A stretch of DNA of 64,000 bases from Chrysaora quinquecirrha (taxonomy: Eukaryota > Cnidaria > Scyphozoa > Semaeostomeae > Pelagiidae), in the NCBI GenBank assembly GCA_014526335.1, contig JACTAT010000035.1:5075399-5139398 (forward strand), written 5' to 3'. The position numbers and the translations under genes are program-made. Numbering within the stretch: position 1 is the first letter of the stretch; each line of letters starts with the position of its first letter. The notes beneath the pieces are model-generated. The model was given only the letters and a program-made list of their open reading frames with translations. It was not told the origin of the DNA and ran no database searches. Shown here piece after piece: positions 43,828 to 55,439 of this stretch.

Positions 43828-44601
43828 TGAAAGACCACGACGTCTTATCTACAATGGGGATATTTTTATTTGGGGTAGCTATTCTCCATAAAATTTATAA
43901 TTAAAATTACTAATTTTGCAGTTTTAATGATGGGGTCATTCAAACGCTATTGAATGTTGCAAATGAACAGATTGATCGGCCAACTGTCTCCACACAAGTA
44001 GCTTCCTTGCTATTTTTTGCAGGAAGAGGGCGTCTAATGTTTGAGAAGGGCTTAGTCTGTCAATCAATAGTAGATCGGGTGTGAGGCGTGCTCCTCAGTA
44101 AAAATTGGATTTTTGGAAGATAGCTAGGAAGGCTTTTGAATTACTCTTCGACTTATAGGATATTTCGAATCATTTACAGGCATGAAGCAAGTTCTGAAAC
44201 GTTGGGGATCAAGAATATGTTTACGGGGGTCTGATACTTCGTAGCTTGTGGTATAGAGGCTCAAAAATCTGAAATTAGAGTGTTGAAAGCCTCCAAATTT
44301 TAATACAAACATGTATATTTAGCATGTGTTCATCCTGTAATTTTTGGACGGGCAAAGAGGGCAAAATATTTCTTCGGGGAGCAATACGTAAATTCCCCGT
44401 GCCCCCCGTGGGTTCGTTCCTGGGCATTTAGCTGACAGAATATGATGTTATGAAAGCTTGGAACTGAGTCCCCACAAAACTTTCCCCGAGTTGATCGACC
44501 AAGCCCCCATTCAATCGACGCCTCTCCAAAAGATTTAGATACTGTCAGCGAATATAAGCCTGTAATGCCTTATGACAACTTGATTCTTGTATTTTAACTA
44601 A
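43828..44601. other. 3' flank of MOB3
   Basis: The MOB3 3' UTR would lie here. No repeat or exon was recognised; no polyadenylation signal is singled out. Confidence 0.4.
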
Positions 44602-45000
44602 GGCCGTGACCAAACAATCAAACATTTGACATTTGCTTATCAAGCACTGGTTGAACATTTGGCCACGTCACAAAACTTTGCTTGACAAACATGTTTTTGT
44701 TGAGACAGGCACAAAATGTTTTGAAGTTTTTCGACAACAACGCTTAGTAAGTTCTCCTTGTCGAACAATGTTTGTGACGTAACCAAACGGTTAAACATTG
44801 ATTGTAAAACTAATTTTAAATGTTTGATCAACAATGTTTGATCCTCTGGCCAGGGCCTTATCTAGCTACAAGCACACAACATTTTTTGTTTGATGCAAGG
44901 AAAAATTGTTTGACGAGCAATGTTTTGTGACCACAATAAAACATTTTGCTTGACAAGCGAATTTCAGATGTTTGACAAACAATGTTTGGTCGATTTTTTT
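44602..45000. mobile_element. TTTGATCGTTTGGCC-family MITE, one full copy and a partial second
   Basis: AAGGCCGTGACCAAACAATC start and TTTGATCCTCTGGCCAGGGC end near 44858; a second half-copy follows to about 44995 (TTTTGTTTGATGCAAGG to AACAATGTTTGGTCG). Confidence 0.7.
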
Positions 45001-45644
45001 TGGTCTTGGTCTAGTATCTTCTATCGCTTTCTCGGCACTGATTTTGGGTTTTTAATATCAACTTGTAGATTTAGTATTAGCACTATCGCCGCGTCTTCAA
45101 GGATACGTTTTCAAAAAGGTGCATATTCAAAGTTGAATTTTCAAATGACTGCACTCTGGAAACCGTTTTCAAAGTTTGTGTTTTGAGTCACAGTTCTATC
45201 TGTGCCGGGTACACAGGGTACAGAAAATGCATCCGTGAAGATGGGGCCTAGTTTAGCTTTTGAGATGTTAAATTTGTAAAAATTTTAGATTTTATTAATA
45301 ATTTTGGATGTCAATACTTTGATATTTAAATTCTTTCGACTGAAATCTGAAAGATTAATAATTTTGTGAGATTGAATTACTAAAATAGTTACAATTATAT
45401 TCTTGTGTATTATGAATCGTTTCGCTTATGAAAACGTGGATTCCACATGAAGCATTGTTCTTATTTGTCTTCCTAACTTGAGGTAATGCAAGTATCATTT
45501 CTTGGGCCTTTTATGTTTTACGTTGCTGATTTATTCAAAAACGTGAGATACGTTCTGCTTGTTTCCACAGTCCTTATCCGATAGAATTCCACACATCTTT
45601 TAAGCTTTGAGCCAGGCTTATTTTAATCTAACTGCTGACTTATG

Positions 45645-46171
45645 TTGACATACACGTTTTTTTATAAGGAACCTTTGGTCTGAGTTGAGGCTGGAGTTCC
45701 TTAATTTTTCAACAAAATGAGGCTGAAAGTTCCTTATACTGTTCCTTGTCGTGGGATATGTATAAATACTAATTTTTACAGCAAATCCATACAAACTATT
45801 GTTCATTTCTAACTTAAAGGAGGGTCCAGATGGGGGTTTAATGTTAAGTGTTATTGAACAAATTTCTGAACTGTTAAGTGTTATAGAAGCAAAAATTTTA
45901 CAGTTAACTGTTATATTAAATTTTATAGAGATTTAAGAGTTACAAAGTATTTTTCGTCATTTTCTTCTTTATTATCGTCATCATCATCATCAATGATGGA
46001 AAAATCATAATCAACATTATCATTATCATTAATCACCAACACTCCCATCATCATCATCATCATCATGAGCTTCATCGTTTCGTTATCATCATCATAATCA
46101 TCAATCAATCAAGGTATCATTCTCATCCTCATAATCATGATGATCGAAACCATGATCATGATTGTCAGCAC

Positions 46172-46209
<38 letters not shown>

Positions 46210-46728
46210 ATATCATCATCAATATGAAGGTAATTTATCACTACTATGATCGCGATCGTGGACAACATCATACATCCGTGGACAAAATCATGAAAAAGTT
46301 AACCAGCAACCTCTAAAATGGAAAAATGTGGCAGGATTTTGTAAAACCAAGTCATTTTCCTTTCATAAATGATGGGTTTACTATACCGTGGCATCACTAC
46401 CTGCTGCACAAATAATTTAACTGTTAGCTGTTTTTCGGCTTAATTTTTAAGTGTTAAATGTTATTTAATGAAATTTTTTGAAGTTAACTGTTTTGTTGAC
46501 CCCCCCATCTGGACCCTCTTAAAGTATAAACGGAGTCTTTTGGGGAAGAACGATGGGAAATATATTGTACTTCTGCTCCTTCTTCGTACAAACCGTCTTG
46601 TTCTTTAAAAAAGAGTTTCTTAGTTTTTCATCCGAGCCTCGACAGTTCCTTAAAGTTCCTTAATTTTTTAGGAATTTTCAGCCTGGAGTTCCTTATAAAG
46701 GTGTTCCTTATAAAAAAAATGTGTATCA
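45645..46728. mobile_element. TTTTTTTATAAGGAACC-ended element, about 1.1 kb
   Basis: The ends ACACGTTTTTTTATAAGGAA and TTCCTTATAAAAAAAATGTG are inverted, with GTTCCTTAATTTTT motifs just inside each. Inner second-level ends GAGGGTCCAGATGGGGG (45822) and CCCCCATCTGGACCCTC (46503) mark a nested element with an ATC microsatellite. Related elements: 54551-54948 and a short one at 61399-61445. Confidence 0.75.
45822..46520. mobile_element. Nested element with GGGTCCAGATGGGGG ends
   Basis: Inverted ends AGGGTCCAGATGGGGG and CCCCCATCTGGACCCT, with inner TTAAGTGTTATTGAA and TTAAGTGTTAAATGTT. It sits wholly inside 45645-46728. Confidence 0.75.
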
Positions 46729-47404
46729 GCTACTGGTCGCGGTTACCAGAGCGCTCAGGTCGACTGCGATTGATCTCAAAATCAGTTGTCAACTAATCTC
46801 AGAAGTAAAACAAGCTCAACTTTTTGGAACCGCGCGCCGACTAGTTGCCGTTAAAAAGGTACTGGTTGCCGCCAGCGCTTATGTCACCCAGGTCAGTTGC
46901 GATAAACTAGTCCAAAAAAATCGCCTATTAAGCCATATTGTTGGGTATGAGCTTGTGGACTTATTTCGTGCATGAACTTCTTTAGCCCGCCTTAAAGTGA
47001 GCCATTTGCGATCAGAAAATAGCACTCTTAAGTGAAAAGCTCTCAGAAATATGCCTTTGGTCTATATCCAAGAAAATAAGGTATTGGTAAATAAATCGAA
47101 AGACATCTACTAGCATGCACGCACAATCAGAGGCAGCCCTGCGCTTTTGCAGTAACTTTCCTACTTCCGCTTAACAAGGAAGTCCAAGAACTCAGTTGTT
47201 TGAAATCGAGGCTGCATTTGATTGTTTAACCATTACGTCAGACCAGAGAGTACAGTAGAAAAAGAAAATGTAAATATCGATGCAAAGCTGCTGTGAAATG
47301 AAATGTTTTCGGATCTGTTATTTTGCTGCATTTCAAGAGAGTTTAACACGTTTAACACTGTAAAAATGTAATATTGTTTGTAAAGAAGACGAATAAAAGC
47401 TAAA
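46729..47404. promoter_or_regulatory. 5' flank of the EamA transporter gene
   Basis: It contains the presumed promoter and 5' UTR. An 84-codon plus ORF at 46721-46975 has no splice context or recognised domain. Confidence 0.35.
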
Positions 47405-47800
47405 ATGTCGAAATCGAAGTTTAACTTCGTCACTGTAACATGTTTCCTGACACTGGCCTTGATCCGAGGCACCACACCATTGATGGCCTACTTCGCGGTA
47501 TCAAATTTGAACTCAGCCGGCCTGGTCGTGAGCTGCAAGAGTGTCATAAGTTTGACTTTATTCATCGGAACATTGATGTTTGCTTTCTTTTCTAATCATG
47601 ATGAGAAAGCACAAATAAAAAGAAACTTTCAAGATAAACATGTTTACTGGAAGGTACCGCTGATGGGTTTGATGCAGACTGCTGCTCCTTATCTCCTCGT
47701 TGTATACAGCTTGCGGTATCTTCCGCCTACTTTGCTTGGTGTGTTCATGGCTGTTACCCCATGGTTTACAATTCTGCTAGAAAGACTTCCATTTGTAAAG
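47405..47800 (+). CDS. EamA transporter exon 1
   Basis: It starts at MSKSKFNFVTVTCFLTLALI, with an in-frame TAA just upstream, and covers about four helices up to TILLERLPFVK. Donor gtatct, phase 0. Confidence 0.92.
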
Positions 47801-50800
47801 GTATCTAATCACTCTCAGTGGTATGATAGGCCTATCTATACATATATAAGGAATACAATACAGCTATTATCACATGAAAAATTGGTTTTTTGTTTTACAA
47901 AGCAAATAAACCATACTGGTGCAAAGCTTTGAAATTGCTTTGTAATCTTCTTACAAGGCGTGAAATGCAAACACAAAATGTCATTTAGAAGTGTGTTGAC
48001 ACCTCACAGAGGATTAAAATACTAAGTCATCATTCTGAATCAGGGCTTGGGAGGTACAATACAAGGGGTGATTCTCTCCTTGGAAGTCTCGTACACCTTT
48101 GCTGCCGGTCCTATTATTTTCATGGAAATCCCTCCTTGGAAGTCCTTTTGTTTTAATAGAAATCTCGTACGCTTTTTTGCAGAGTGAAATGCCCCTCGGT
48201 ACTACAGGGACCACATTTGCAGATAGAAAGATGCCAGACTGGAATCTTTGCACACTTGCGCCAAAGGCTTTCAAAACAATAGGGGCTATTTTTGTTTTTT
48301 TTTAGCCAAAATTGGGAACAACAAAGTTTCTGACCAGTTCTGAGAGTACTATCCCAAAAATAGTGTTCAAGAACATGCCAAATGGCCAAACTCCCTTTAT
48401 CAGAAAAATTTTGGCTTTGCCCCTGCCTGAAATTTCCTATTTGCACCTGAAATTTCCTTTTTGAGTCTGAGGATGTGGACAAAATTTTCCTTTTTCGCCT
48501 GCCAAATACAAGTAATGAGCAAAAACATCAATTGATTGCTGAAGAATCCTCACCAACAAAAGTCCACCTGTGCCCACCAGATAGAGTACTGGGGTTACAT
48601 TGCCCCCTTTACCCCCCCCCCCCCTTTACGACACAAGCAAGCAAGCATTTGATTTGGCAGTGCTGGTTCTAGGGTACGGCAGCTTGATGCTGATGTGGAC
48701 CAGCAGGTTGTTTCCCCAGACTGCTGATATTCTAGAGGGCATACCCTGGGTACACATTTACCAACCTCGTAAGGATGGACAGCTGAGTTGTCTGTAGGCT
48801 TGTGGAAAGTGGTCCCAAAGAGAACAGAACCCACAACATTGTGATCTTGAGCCAAGTCCCTTGACCACTTGGCCACACCATCTCTATTACCACTCTATTG
48901 CCACTGATTTCAATTTTATTATTTTGTTGCAGATCAAATCAAGCATAAATTCCTATGTGAAGATTGGAATGATTCTAGGGTTTGCAGGAGTGATCATGAT
49001 CTTAGCACCAATTCTCCATGAAAGTGTTTGGAATTGCAATATGAAGAACTTCACTCTAATCAATAACACAGCTCCTAGCAACCAGACTTGGCCAGGAATA
49101 CGAAGAACGTATTCTGAAATTTATGATATTTGCCTTGGCTCTTTGGAAGTAAGTTTGGGGATGCTTGCACTGGTCTCTGGCTCTTTTCTATGGGCAATGT
49201 CAACAGGTTAGAAAGAAAGTGTTATGCTTTTGAGATTTCATTGTGCATTCATGAAGGGATATCCCCAAACTTATTGGGTTCTCTCATAGTTCTCATTGTT
49301 TAATTCAATCCTTTGGTTGCTAACTAACCTTCAGTTTGGTCACTTCATTCGATTACACTTTAGAGGCCTGTGTAAACTCGTAATGTAATAACAATGAAAT
49401 CAATGTCCTGAAGCAACCCTTTCTAATATGCCCCTTCTCTTTCAAACCCCATCTAGAGCCTTGAAATAGATAAGCCCCTTGGTAGCCAAAGAGAGCTTTT
49501 ACGGTATTGGAAGAAATACGATAAAGAGGTTCTTTCTCATAAATATTTCTTTATAAACTGCAGAAGATTGATGTTAGCATGTCTTCCCTATGATATGAAG
49601 GTTGAAGCTTCTGAGGAGAAAAATGTCCCCTGTTACCCACTCATCCGCCCCTTGCAATCACCCTTATTGATTTGCCTTCTTCTTGTTTCAACATTTAATG
49701 TCGTTCTTGTAGTGTTTTGGAGAGCAAACAGAGGAGAGATTCACTTCACTGTTGCAAGTTTCGGACAAAATGTGACGGCTGGAATTTTTGCCGTTCTTTG
49801 CTGGCTCGCTGCTGAAAATGGCAAAGCTGTAGGAGAGGTATGTGCATATTGATTGATTCTGCATTATCATGTTACATAATAATATTTTTAATGATATTTA
49901 AGTCTGGTTCACACTAGGTCTTCTTGGTGGTTAGCGTAATCAAGTTCTTCAAGGTCAAGCAAGGTTGCCAGGAGGGGGCTTAAGGATTTCACTGTGCAGG
50001 TTTTCAGGTTAAGTATACTTGACGAGAAACGGGTTTTGCCATTAGTCTAGCTAGGGTTTCAGTTATTGTTGGAATAATATGCGGGTTTTCAGGTTTCTAA
50101 CGCTACTTAAGATATACTATTTGGTCCTTCCTGGTTTCTGGGTTTAGATACCCCTCAAAGCTCCCCTTTGTCAGGGTTAATGTCATCAAGAAATCGTGAA
50201 GAGTATAAACGTTTGAATGTTTTCTCCAGGTTTTTAGGGTTGTTGGTAGTTGAAAGGTGCCAAATGAATTTTTAATTCTATTGAGAACCGGCCCTTTGGT
50301 TAAAAAGTTTGATTGGTTTTGCCGTTTATACTTGGAATGTCAGACGAAAAAAGCTTTTAAGTATGACCAGACATGTTTCCGCTGTTTTTCGCTACCTTGA
50401 AGTTCTATACAGCTCAAGTACTTAACTCTGTTTTTTGTTCTTTTCGGTTTTGGGTTGTATGTATAGAACAACAAAATTGCGAGTAGAAGCAGAAACTTTT
50501 TCAAAATTAAGCTTTCTTAAACCGACAATTGGTTTTCTTGCAGACTCGTTGGCTAAGAACAAGAACGTTAGTTGGTGTTGTATTTCTTGGTTTAGCCACT
50601 GGCTGGTTGGCCACTGTCCTGGTTCAATTCCTTTCCAAGAAAATAGGTATGTTTTCACATTCATCCTAAGGCCCTCCTGACTAAACGATCAAACATTGTT
50701 TGCAAAAACATTTGGGACAAGCAGAAATTGTTTTTGAAGTCAAAAACATCGCTTAACAATGCCTGTCCAGCAATTGTTTGCGACGACGACAAACGGTCAA

Positions 50801-53762
50801 ACATTAATTGTACAGCAAATCGGAAATTTTCAACCGTCAAAAATTTTAAATTTACCTATCAAGCAATGTTTGAACTTTTGGTCACGTAACAAAACAATGC
50901 TTGACAAGCAGAAATGGGCAAAGCGCATTACGAGATGTTTTTGATAAGGTTCAACAATGTTTTACGATATAGCCAAACGGTAGAAAACATTTTGCTTTGA
51001 AAGCAAATTTCGGCGGGGCTGGCTTTTACATCATACCAGAGCTATCTGATTCGAAACTCTCCAAAAATGAAGTGATTTTCCCTCCGTGATTTGAAAATCA
51101 CTCCGTTCCGAATGTAACTAACATTCTTTTGTGAGTTGGGGTTAACTAATTAACTACTGAAATTTCCTATTGTATCGGCTATCTGGTATAAGGTAAAATG
51201 AGTCTATCCTATATGAAAACCAAGATGCAATGATAGCTATCTGATATAGTGTTAGTTTTCCTATCTTATATGAGTCAATGTAACGCGCGGCACTCCGATA
51301 GCTAATCAGTATAATTAACGGGGCCTTAGGAACGAAACTCTGGTGGCAAAAAAGTTTCGCAACCTGAGATTATTTCGCAAGAATTCAAATTTTGCAAATT
51401 CCGTTAAAAAACGCGAAAAATGCGAAAGTTTCTTCCTCTAAAGTAGTTCATTTTTAGGGTAGCTAATGGTGAAGGTGAAGGTGCAATGGTTTTTTAGCGC
51501 CATTCCCTAGGATCTTAGCAGTAGGTTAACTAATCGAGACTTCCACCCTGGCTTTGAGGCTACCGTGGCTGGGCTTGAACCCTGACCACACTGAGCTTCT
51601 GACACCACGAGTCAGCTGGATTACACCACGAAGCCACAGCACCTTCAAATAATTACACCACCTTCAAAGCTCCTTCAAGAATATGTAACTATCAATGAAA
51701 TTTCCTCTTTCAAAGGTCCAAAGCCAACAAATCAAGTTCTAGCGACTCTTCCGGCGATAGCATTCATTGAAGACTGTATCTATGTGAAAAGTGTCGTCAC
51801 TGTTCATCCTTGGTTGATCGCCCTTGAAATAATCGGTATGTCTTTAATTTCATACATGGGGACAAAGTTTGGGTCCCTTTGCTTGAGAGCCTGATAAAAG
51901 CCACAGATCTTTCGCCTTTTTAGCCTTCGTATACCTTTCCCACATTTAATTTATTAGTGTTCCATATTGCCAGAAACAGCGAAAACATTTTTTGACATAC
52001 TTAAAGGCTTTTTTCGGCTGACACTCCTCAGAGTATAAACGTCAGAAACAGACCGAAACAGTTACAGTGTTCCGAAACAGTGTTTCGGTCTGTTTCTGAC
52101 GCTTATACTCTAAGGAGTGTCAGACAAAAAAAGGTTTTTAAAGTATGCCCAGAATTTTTCTCGCTGTTTCTTGCAATATTGAAATTTTGTACTGCTTAGA
52201 GATTATTAGTGTTAATTTTTTTCATTGCTCTTTTGGTTTATTCTTTGCACTTTTATCCCGCTTAAAATGCCCCGGAATTCTCGAGCAAAATTAAGAAGCA
52301 GAAAGAGTTCTCATAAGAACAAACTCTTTAAAGCTACCAATTTCGTTTTGCTTAAGTAATCGTTATCTAATATCCTGTTACTTTGGACGCATAGAGTGAA
52401 TATGCTAGCCACTCCCGGTGTAAGGTAAAGTGCCTTGATTACAGAAGATATTCTTATTCATTATACACAGGTATTCTGTTGCTGTCAGTAGCTGCATTTC
52501 TTACAAATCTTCCTGATAGCAAATCGAAAAGAATGAACTCAATGTTGACAGAGAATTTTATTGATTCCGAAAACCATTCCGAGGTAAGGCTATATGCTTT
52601 ATTGATATATTCTTGTAAGCCCGGTATGTGTAGCCATCGTACGGTTATCGAACGACAGTATTAGCCTTTATTACCCTACGGTCAGGGCAGCAACTCTTTT
52701 ATGCAATCTGATTGGCTGAAAACGTTCGAATGCGGCGTAATGATAGGGTATTATTATCCGGTAATGCCCGCTAATTACGTCACAACTCGAATTCGAATGT
52801 GGCCGACGTTTAGAACGCAGCTTAGTCGTACATGGCTTCATGTGCGACTCTTTTGAAGACAAAATAAGAGTTTTGTAAACATTAGGGATCATGACCATGT
52901 CCGTCTCGGCCCTGTCCATAGGGTAATAAACCATATAAAGACTGTTTCCTTTGGGCAATACCCAAAATATTAACCCGCTCGCTCTTTACAAAACCTTGCA
53001 AGCTCGGCTTTTTTCTGACGCCTTTTGGGTTAATATTTTCTGTTATTGCCCTCGGAAACAATTATTGTAGACTTAATCTTCACGGGTGGTGGTCCATTTG
53101 AATCCACTTCTTCAATGGGGAGTCAACTATCGTTCGTCGATGATCTTTCGATTAAAACGATTATTACGACTAGTCAATTTTACGGCATGGAACGTTTGGC
53201 TTGTCGTCATTATAATCAACATTATGTTTTCTGTCTTGCTACGCTCTGGTCCCTATTTTAGGGGGCTGTCATATCTGGGAAACCTTTTACTAAAAATTTG
53301 GGGCAATTGGAATGGACTGGTTGGACGAAAAATTTTTTGGATTTGTAAAAAATTTTGTCGTGGGAGTCATAGGGTACTAACTTGGAACTTTAAGATGGCA
53401 GACAGTATTTAACGAACCTTGCTGACTGTTTCTTGATGATTTTACACGTTTTGATTCCATCAACTTCAGCAGGGGTATTTCGTAACTTGCTTTTGAGGTC
53501 AGGTCTTTTATATTTCCTGCAGTTTTACAACTCCGACCATGGCGATTTCCAAAAAGAAGTCGACAAGTACCGAATACTGCCGCCGGCGTCGGACAGCGAA
53601 GACGAATCATCGACGAACGAAGAGGAGATCGAAACGAATAGAAACCTCGACAACGATGGTTCTGCGAGTAGTTATCCACCGCTACGAGAAATCACCGGAG
53701 ATGATCTTAATAAGACTCGGACTTTAGATCGCAATGGCCCTCAGTCTGGACTGAGCTCCTAG
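47405..53762 (+). CDS. EamA-domain (DMT superfamily) membrane transporter, gene span, 7 exons, complete
   Basis: This is a multi-pass membrane protein of 501 residues belonging to the drug/metabolite transporter superfamily, which includes nucleotide-sugar and triose-phosphate carriers; substrate and membrane are unknown. All seven exons join in frame without breaks. The first half-repeat contains TPLMAYFAVSNLNSAG, then LRYLPPTLLGVFMAVTPWFT and KIGMILGFAGVIMILAP. The second contains LICLLLVSTFNVVLVVFW, LVGVVFLGLATGWLATVLVQ and ALEIIGILLLSVAAFLTNLP. About ten hydrophobic helices are visible. Exon 2 has an extramembrane loop with possible N-glycosylation sites (NFT, NNT, NQT). The C-terminal tail is hydrophilic and rich in Asp, Glu, Asn and Ser. 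Family is clear from pattern; a specific SLC number is not claimed. Confidence 0.9.
48045..48200. mobile_element. Small MITE with GAATCTCGTAC / GAGTGAAATGCCCCTC motifs, copy 1
   Basis: It has AAGGGGTGATTCTCTCCTTG at one side and AGAGTGAAATGCCCCTCGG at the other, with TCCTTTTGTTTTAATAGAAA plus TCTCGTACGC. It matches 61103-61230. Confidence 0.6.
48201..48595. other. Transporter intron 1
   Basis: No exon or clear repeat recognised. Confidence 0.4.
48600..48890 (-). repeat. tRNA-derived SINE
   Basis: On the minus strand it begins GGTGTGGCCAAGTGGTCAAG (A box) and, about 40 bp later, TGTGGGTTCTGTTCTC (B-box-like). It has a roughly 200-bp body and ends in a G-run. The head resembles that at 17087-17157. 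Confidence 0.7.
48933..49206 (+). CDS. EamA transporter exon 2
   Basis: The exon encodes IKSSINSYVKIGMILGFAGV, then IMILAPILHESVWNCNMKNF and the glycosylation-prone loop, ending GSLEVSLGMLALVSGSFLWA plus MST. Acceptor is tttgttgcag; donor gttaga is non-optimal but in frame. Confidence 0.88.
49578..49837 (+). CDS. EamA transporter exon 3
   Basis: With one carried base it reads ACLPYDMKVEASEEK, then LICLLLVSTFNVVLVVFWRA and FGQNVTAGIFAVLCWLAAEN. The acceptor taken is gatgttag; a closer-to-consensus ctgcag 14 bp upstream would bring an in-frame stop. Confidence 0.82.
49850..50543. other. Transporter intron 3
   Basis: Contains short repeated TTTCAGGTT/GGTTTTCAGG motifs (50000-50170) and one ACTTGGAATGTCAGACGAAAA fragment (50327-50398). 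Confidence 0.4.
50544..50646 (+). CDS. EamA transporter exon 4
   Basis: The exon encodes TRWLRTRTLVGVVFLGLATG, then WLATVLVQFLSKKI: one helix. Acceptor ttttcttgcag, donor gtatgt. Confidence 0.9.
50670..51010. mobile_element. TTTGATCGTTTGGCC-family MITE, degenerate copy
   Basis: AAGGCCCTCCTGACTAAACG start, multiple CAAACGGTCAAACATTAATT and AAACGGTAGAAAACATTTTG motifs. It begins right after exon 4. Confidence 0.65.
51462..51645 (-). repeat. SINE-like element, near-full copy
   Basis: Minus-strand B-box-like GGGTTCAAGCCC, and CGTGGTGTAATCCAGCTGAC upstream. Nearly identical to 60195-60380. It ends about 70 bp before exon 5. Confidence 0.75.
51716..51835 (+). CDS. EamA transporter exon 5
   Basis: The exon encodes GPKPTNQVLATLPAIAFIED, then CIYVKSVVTVHPWLIALEII. 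Acceptor ctctttcaaag, donor gtatgt. Confidence 0.9.
51965..52200. mobile_element. Large palindrome of the ACTCTGAGGAGTGTCAGA family
   Basis: The two roughly 110-bp halves are inverted: CTGACACTCCTCAGAGTATA at 52018 and TATACTCTAAGGAGTGTCAG at 52104, meeting at GTTTCGGTCTGTTTC and its inverse. Single half-copies occur elsewhere. Confidence 0.8.
52471..52583 (+). CDS. EamA transporter exon 6
   Basis: The exon encodes GILLLSVAAFLTNLPDSKSK, then the hydrophilic RMNSMLTENFIDSENHSE. Acceptor ttatacacag, donor gtaagg. It finishes the last helix. Confidence 0.9.
52670..53065. mobile_element. CCCTACGGTCAGGGC-family element, full copy
   Basis: It runs from ACCCTACGGTCAGGGCAGCA to TTAATATTTTCTGTTATTGC. 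Internally GGGCAATACCCAAAATATTA is inverted with TTTTGGGTTAATATTTTCTG. The other copy is at 36487-36920. Confidence 0.65.
53523..53762 (+). CDS. EamA transporter exon 7 (C-terminal tail and stop)
   Basis: The exon encodes FYNSDHGDFQKEVDKYRILP, then an acidic, Ser/Asn-rich tail (SDSEDESSTNEEEIETN) ending SGLSS at TAG. The base composition is more GC-rich than the surroundings. A 600-bp TIR element begins 48 bp after the stop. Confidence 0.88.
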   Translation, partial: FYNSDHGDFQKEVDKYRILPPASDSEDESSTNEEEIETNRNLDNDGSASSYPPLREITGDDLNKTRTLDRNGPQSGLSS

Positions 53763-53810
53763 AATCCGCTTCAAGGTATGAACTCAAACTGCTATAAGTT
53801 AAGTTTTCTA

Positions 53811-54410
53811 AGGGCCTGTTTATATGGAGCCGAGTTACCTGGCTAGTCGAGTTTAGTTATTCGGCAGTCCGAGTTACCGGCCATGTATACAAAATTAACG
53901 TAATCCCGGCTGCTTGTTTATATGAGAGAGACGAGTAATTCGGCTAGCCGGGATCCCGGCAACTGAATTACGGATTACCGGCCATGTATACAAAATTAAC
54001 GTAATCCCGACTGCCGGTTTATATGAGAGAGACGATTAACTCGGCTAGCTGGGATCCCGGCAAAACAGGCGAGATCTCGGCATGCCGAGTTACCTGGGTC
54101 TCTCATATAAATGCAAAATACCGAGTTAACTCGGCCAGCCAGGACAAAATCGAACAAAATGCGCATGGGTATACTGCGAAGCATTTGACATTAAAACAAT
54201 CATGGCCGCCACTCGCCCAGCAGAGATCGATGTGCATGAAGACGAACTCCCCAAAGCCATGAAACGGAAAGACAAAAACTGAACCGAACCAACCGAAACT
54301 AAACGAACCAAGAAAGTAACTCGGCTAGCTGGGAAACTCTGCTCCATATAAACAGGATTTAATTTTCATCACATCTTGCCGAGTAACTCGGCTCCATATA
54401 AACAGGCCCT
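53811..54410. mobile_element. 600-bp TIR element with AGGGCCTGTTTATATGGAGC ends
   Basis: The inverted ends are about 28 bp and perfect (AGGGCCTGTTTATATGGAGC, then CGAGTTAC). Internal sub-repeats GTATACAAAATTAACGTAAT and GTTTATATGAGAGAGACGA occur two or three times. It is flanked by TA on each side. It lies 48 bp after the transporter stop codon, probably inside the 3' UTR. Confidence 0.85.
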
Positions 54411-54550
54411 AAAACAAAACGTAATTTGCAACGCTTGTTTTTCCAAAACGTAACGTTATACACTGGAACTAAGCGACTTGTTGTTGTCCGTTTTAGAGAG
54501 TTGTCTGTTGTATAGAGGCACAAAATTGGGATTGCAATCCCTTTTCTGTG

Positions 54551-54948
54551 ATACACGCTTTTTTTATAAGGAGCCTACCTCAAGGCCTAGTTCTTAAAGT
54601 TCCTTATTTTTGGACCTCTTTTGAGGCAATCGTAGTTCAAAAAGTTCCTTAATAGTTCCTTAATTTTAACTGCACATACAGTGGTCATAACAATAATAGA
54701 GAGACACTTGGATGTGAGCAAAGCTCGGGACTACTCAAGGAAACATTGGATACATGCTTAACATACAATTTCTGTGGATTTCGACTGCAAATGAATGGAA
54801 CCGGCTTTCTTATTCTTGATTATTTGCAGTGATAAAAGCAAGTTCCTTAATGGTTTTCTCTTTAGTAGTATAAATTCTTTAAATTTTCGGGCCTTCTACA
54901 TGTAGGTTCCTTATAAAGTGGTTCTTTATAAAAAATGCGTGTAGAGGT
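54551..54948. mobile_element. TTTTTTTATAAGGAGCC-ended element, about 400 bp
   Basis: The ends ACACGCTTTTTTTATAAGGA and TTTATAAAAAATGCGTGT are inverted; inside are AAAGTTCCTTAATAGTTCCT motifs. Same family as 45645-46728. GTCCGTTGTA-family fragments sit on both sides (54485-54525 and 54950-55030), so it appears to have inserted into one. Confidence 0.75.
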
Positions 54949-55030
54949 TGTTTTTACAAGGGAAGGATTTTGGGACGAAAATATTCGCCCGTTGTTCGGA
55001 GGTGTCCGTTGTATGAAAGTGTTCATTGAT

Positions 55031-55439
55031 GCTTCTAATGATTCTATAAAATGTTTCTATTTTATAAGTGCCTAGGTTATGATAAACTAAGTTATAAGTT
55101 TTCTATCTTTTCAAATTTTCGCTTTAGACCAAATAAATCAAATTGTGCCCGAAGAACGATTATTGATTTTACCTCAATTCAGGCACATTGTAATGTTTTA
55201 GAATTCTGTGTAGTAACGATTCTCTATAAGTAGGATTTTAACGTAGTGGAAGCTTTTTTTTGTATGTTGTACAAGTTGTATAATCGTTAAGAAATGCTTT
55301 TTAATGTAGACGTTAACTCGCAAAAGCCTACAGTCCTTGAAAACGTCTTCACTCGCCGCTTAGTACTTTTCCAAAGCTTATGCTAACTCTGCTACTGCTT
55401 CATTGCATCTTGTAGTTTGGGATTCAGTTGCAATTGCAT
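55031..55439. other. No gene recognised
   Basis: AT-rich non-coding DNA. Confidence 0.45.

Noticed and set aside
46721..46975. 84-codon plus-strand ORF
   Set aside because: It starts within the end of a TIR element and has no recognised similarity or splice context.
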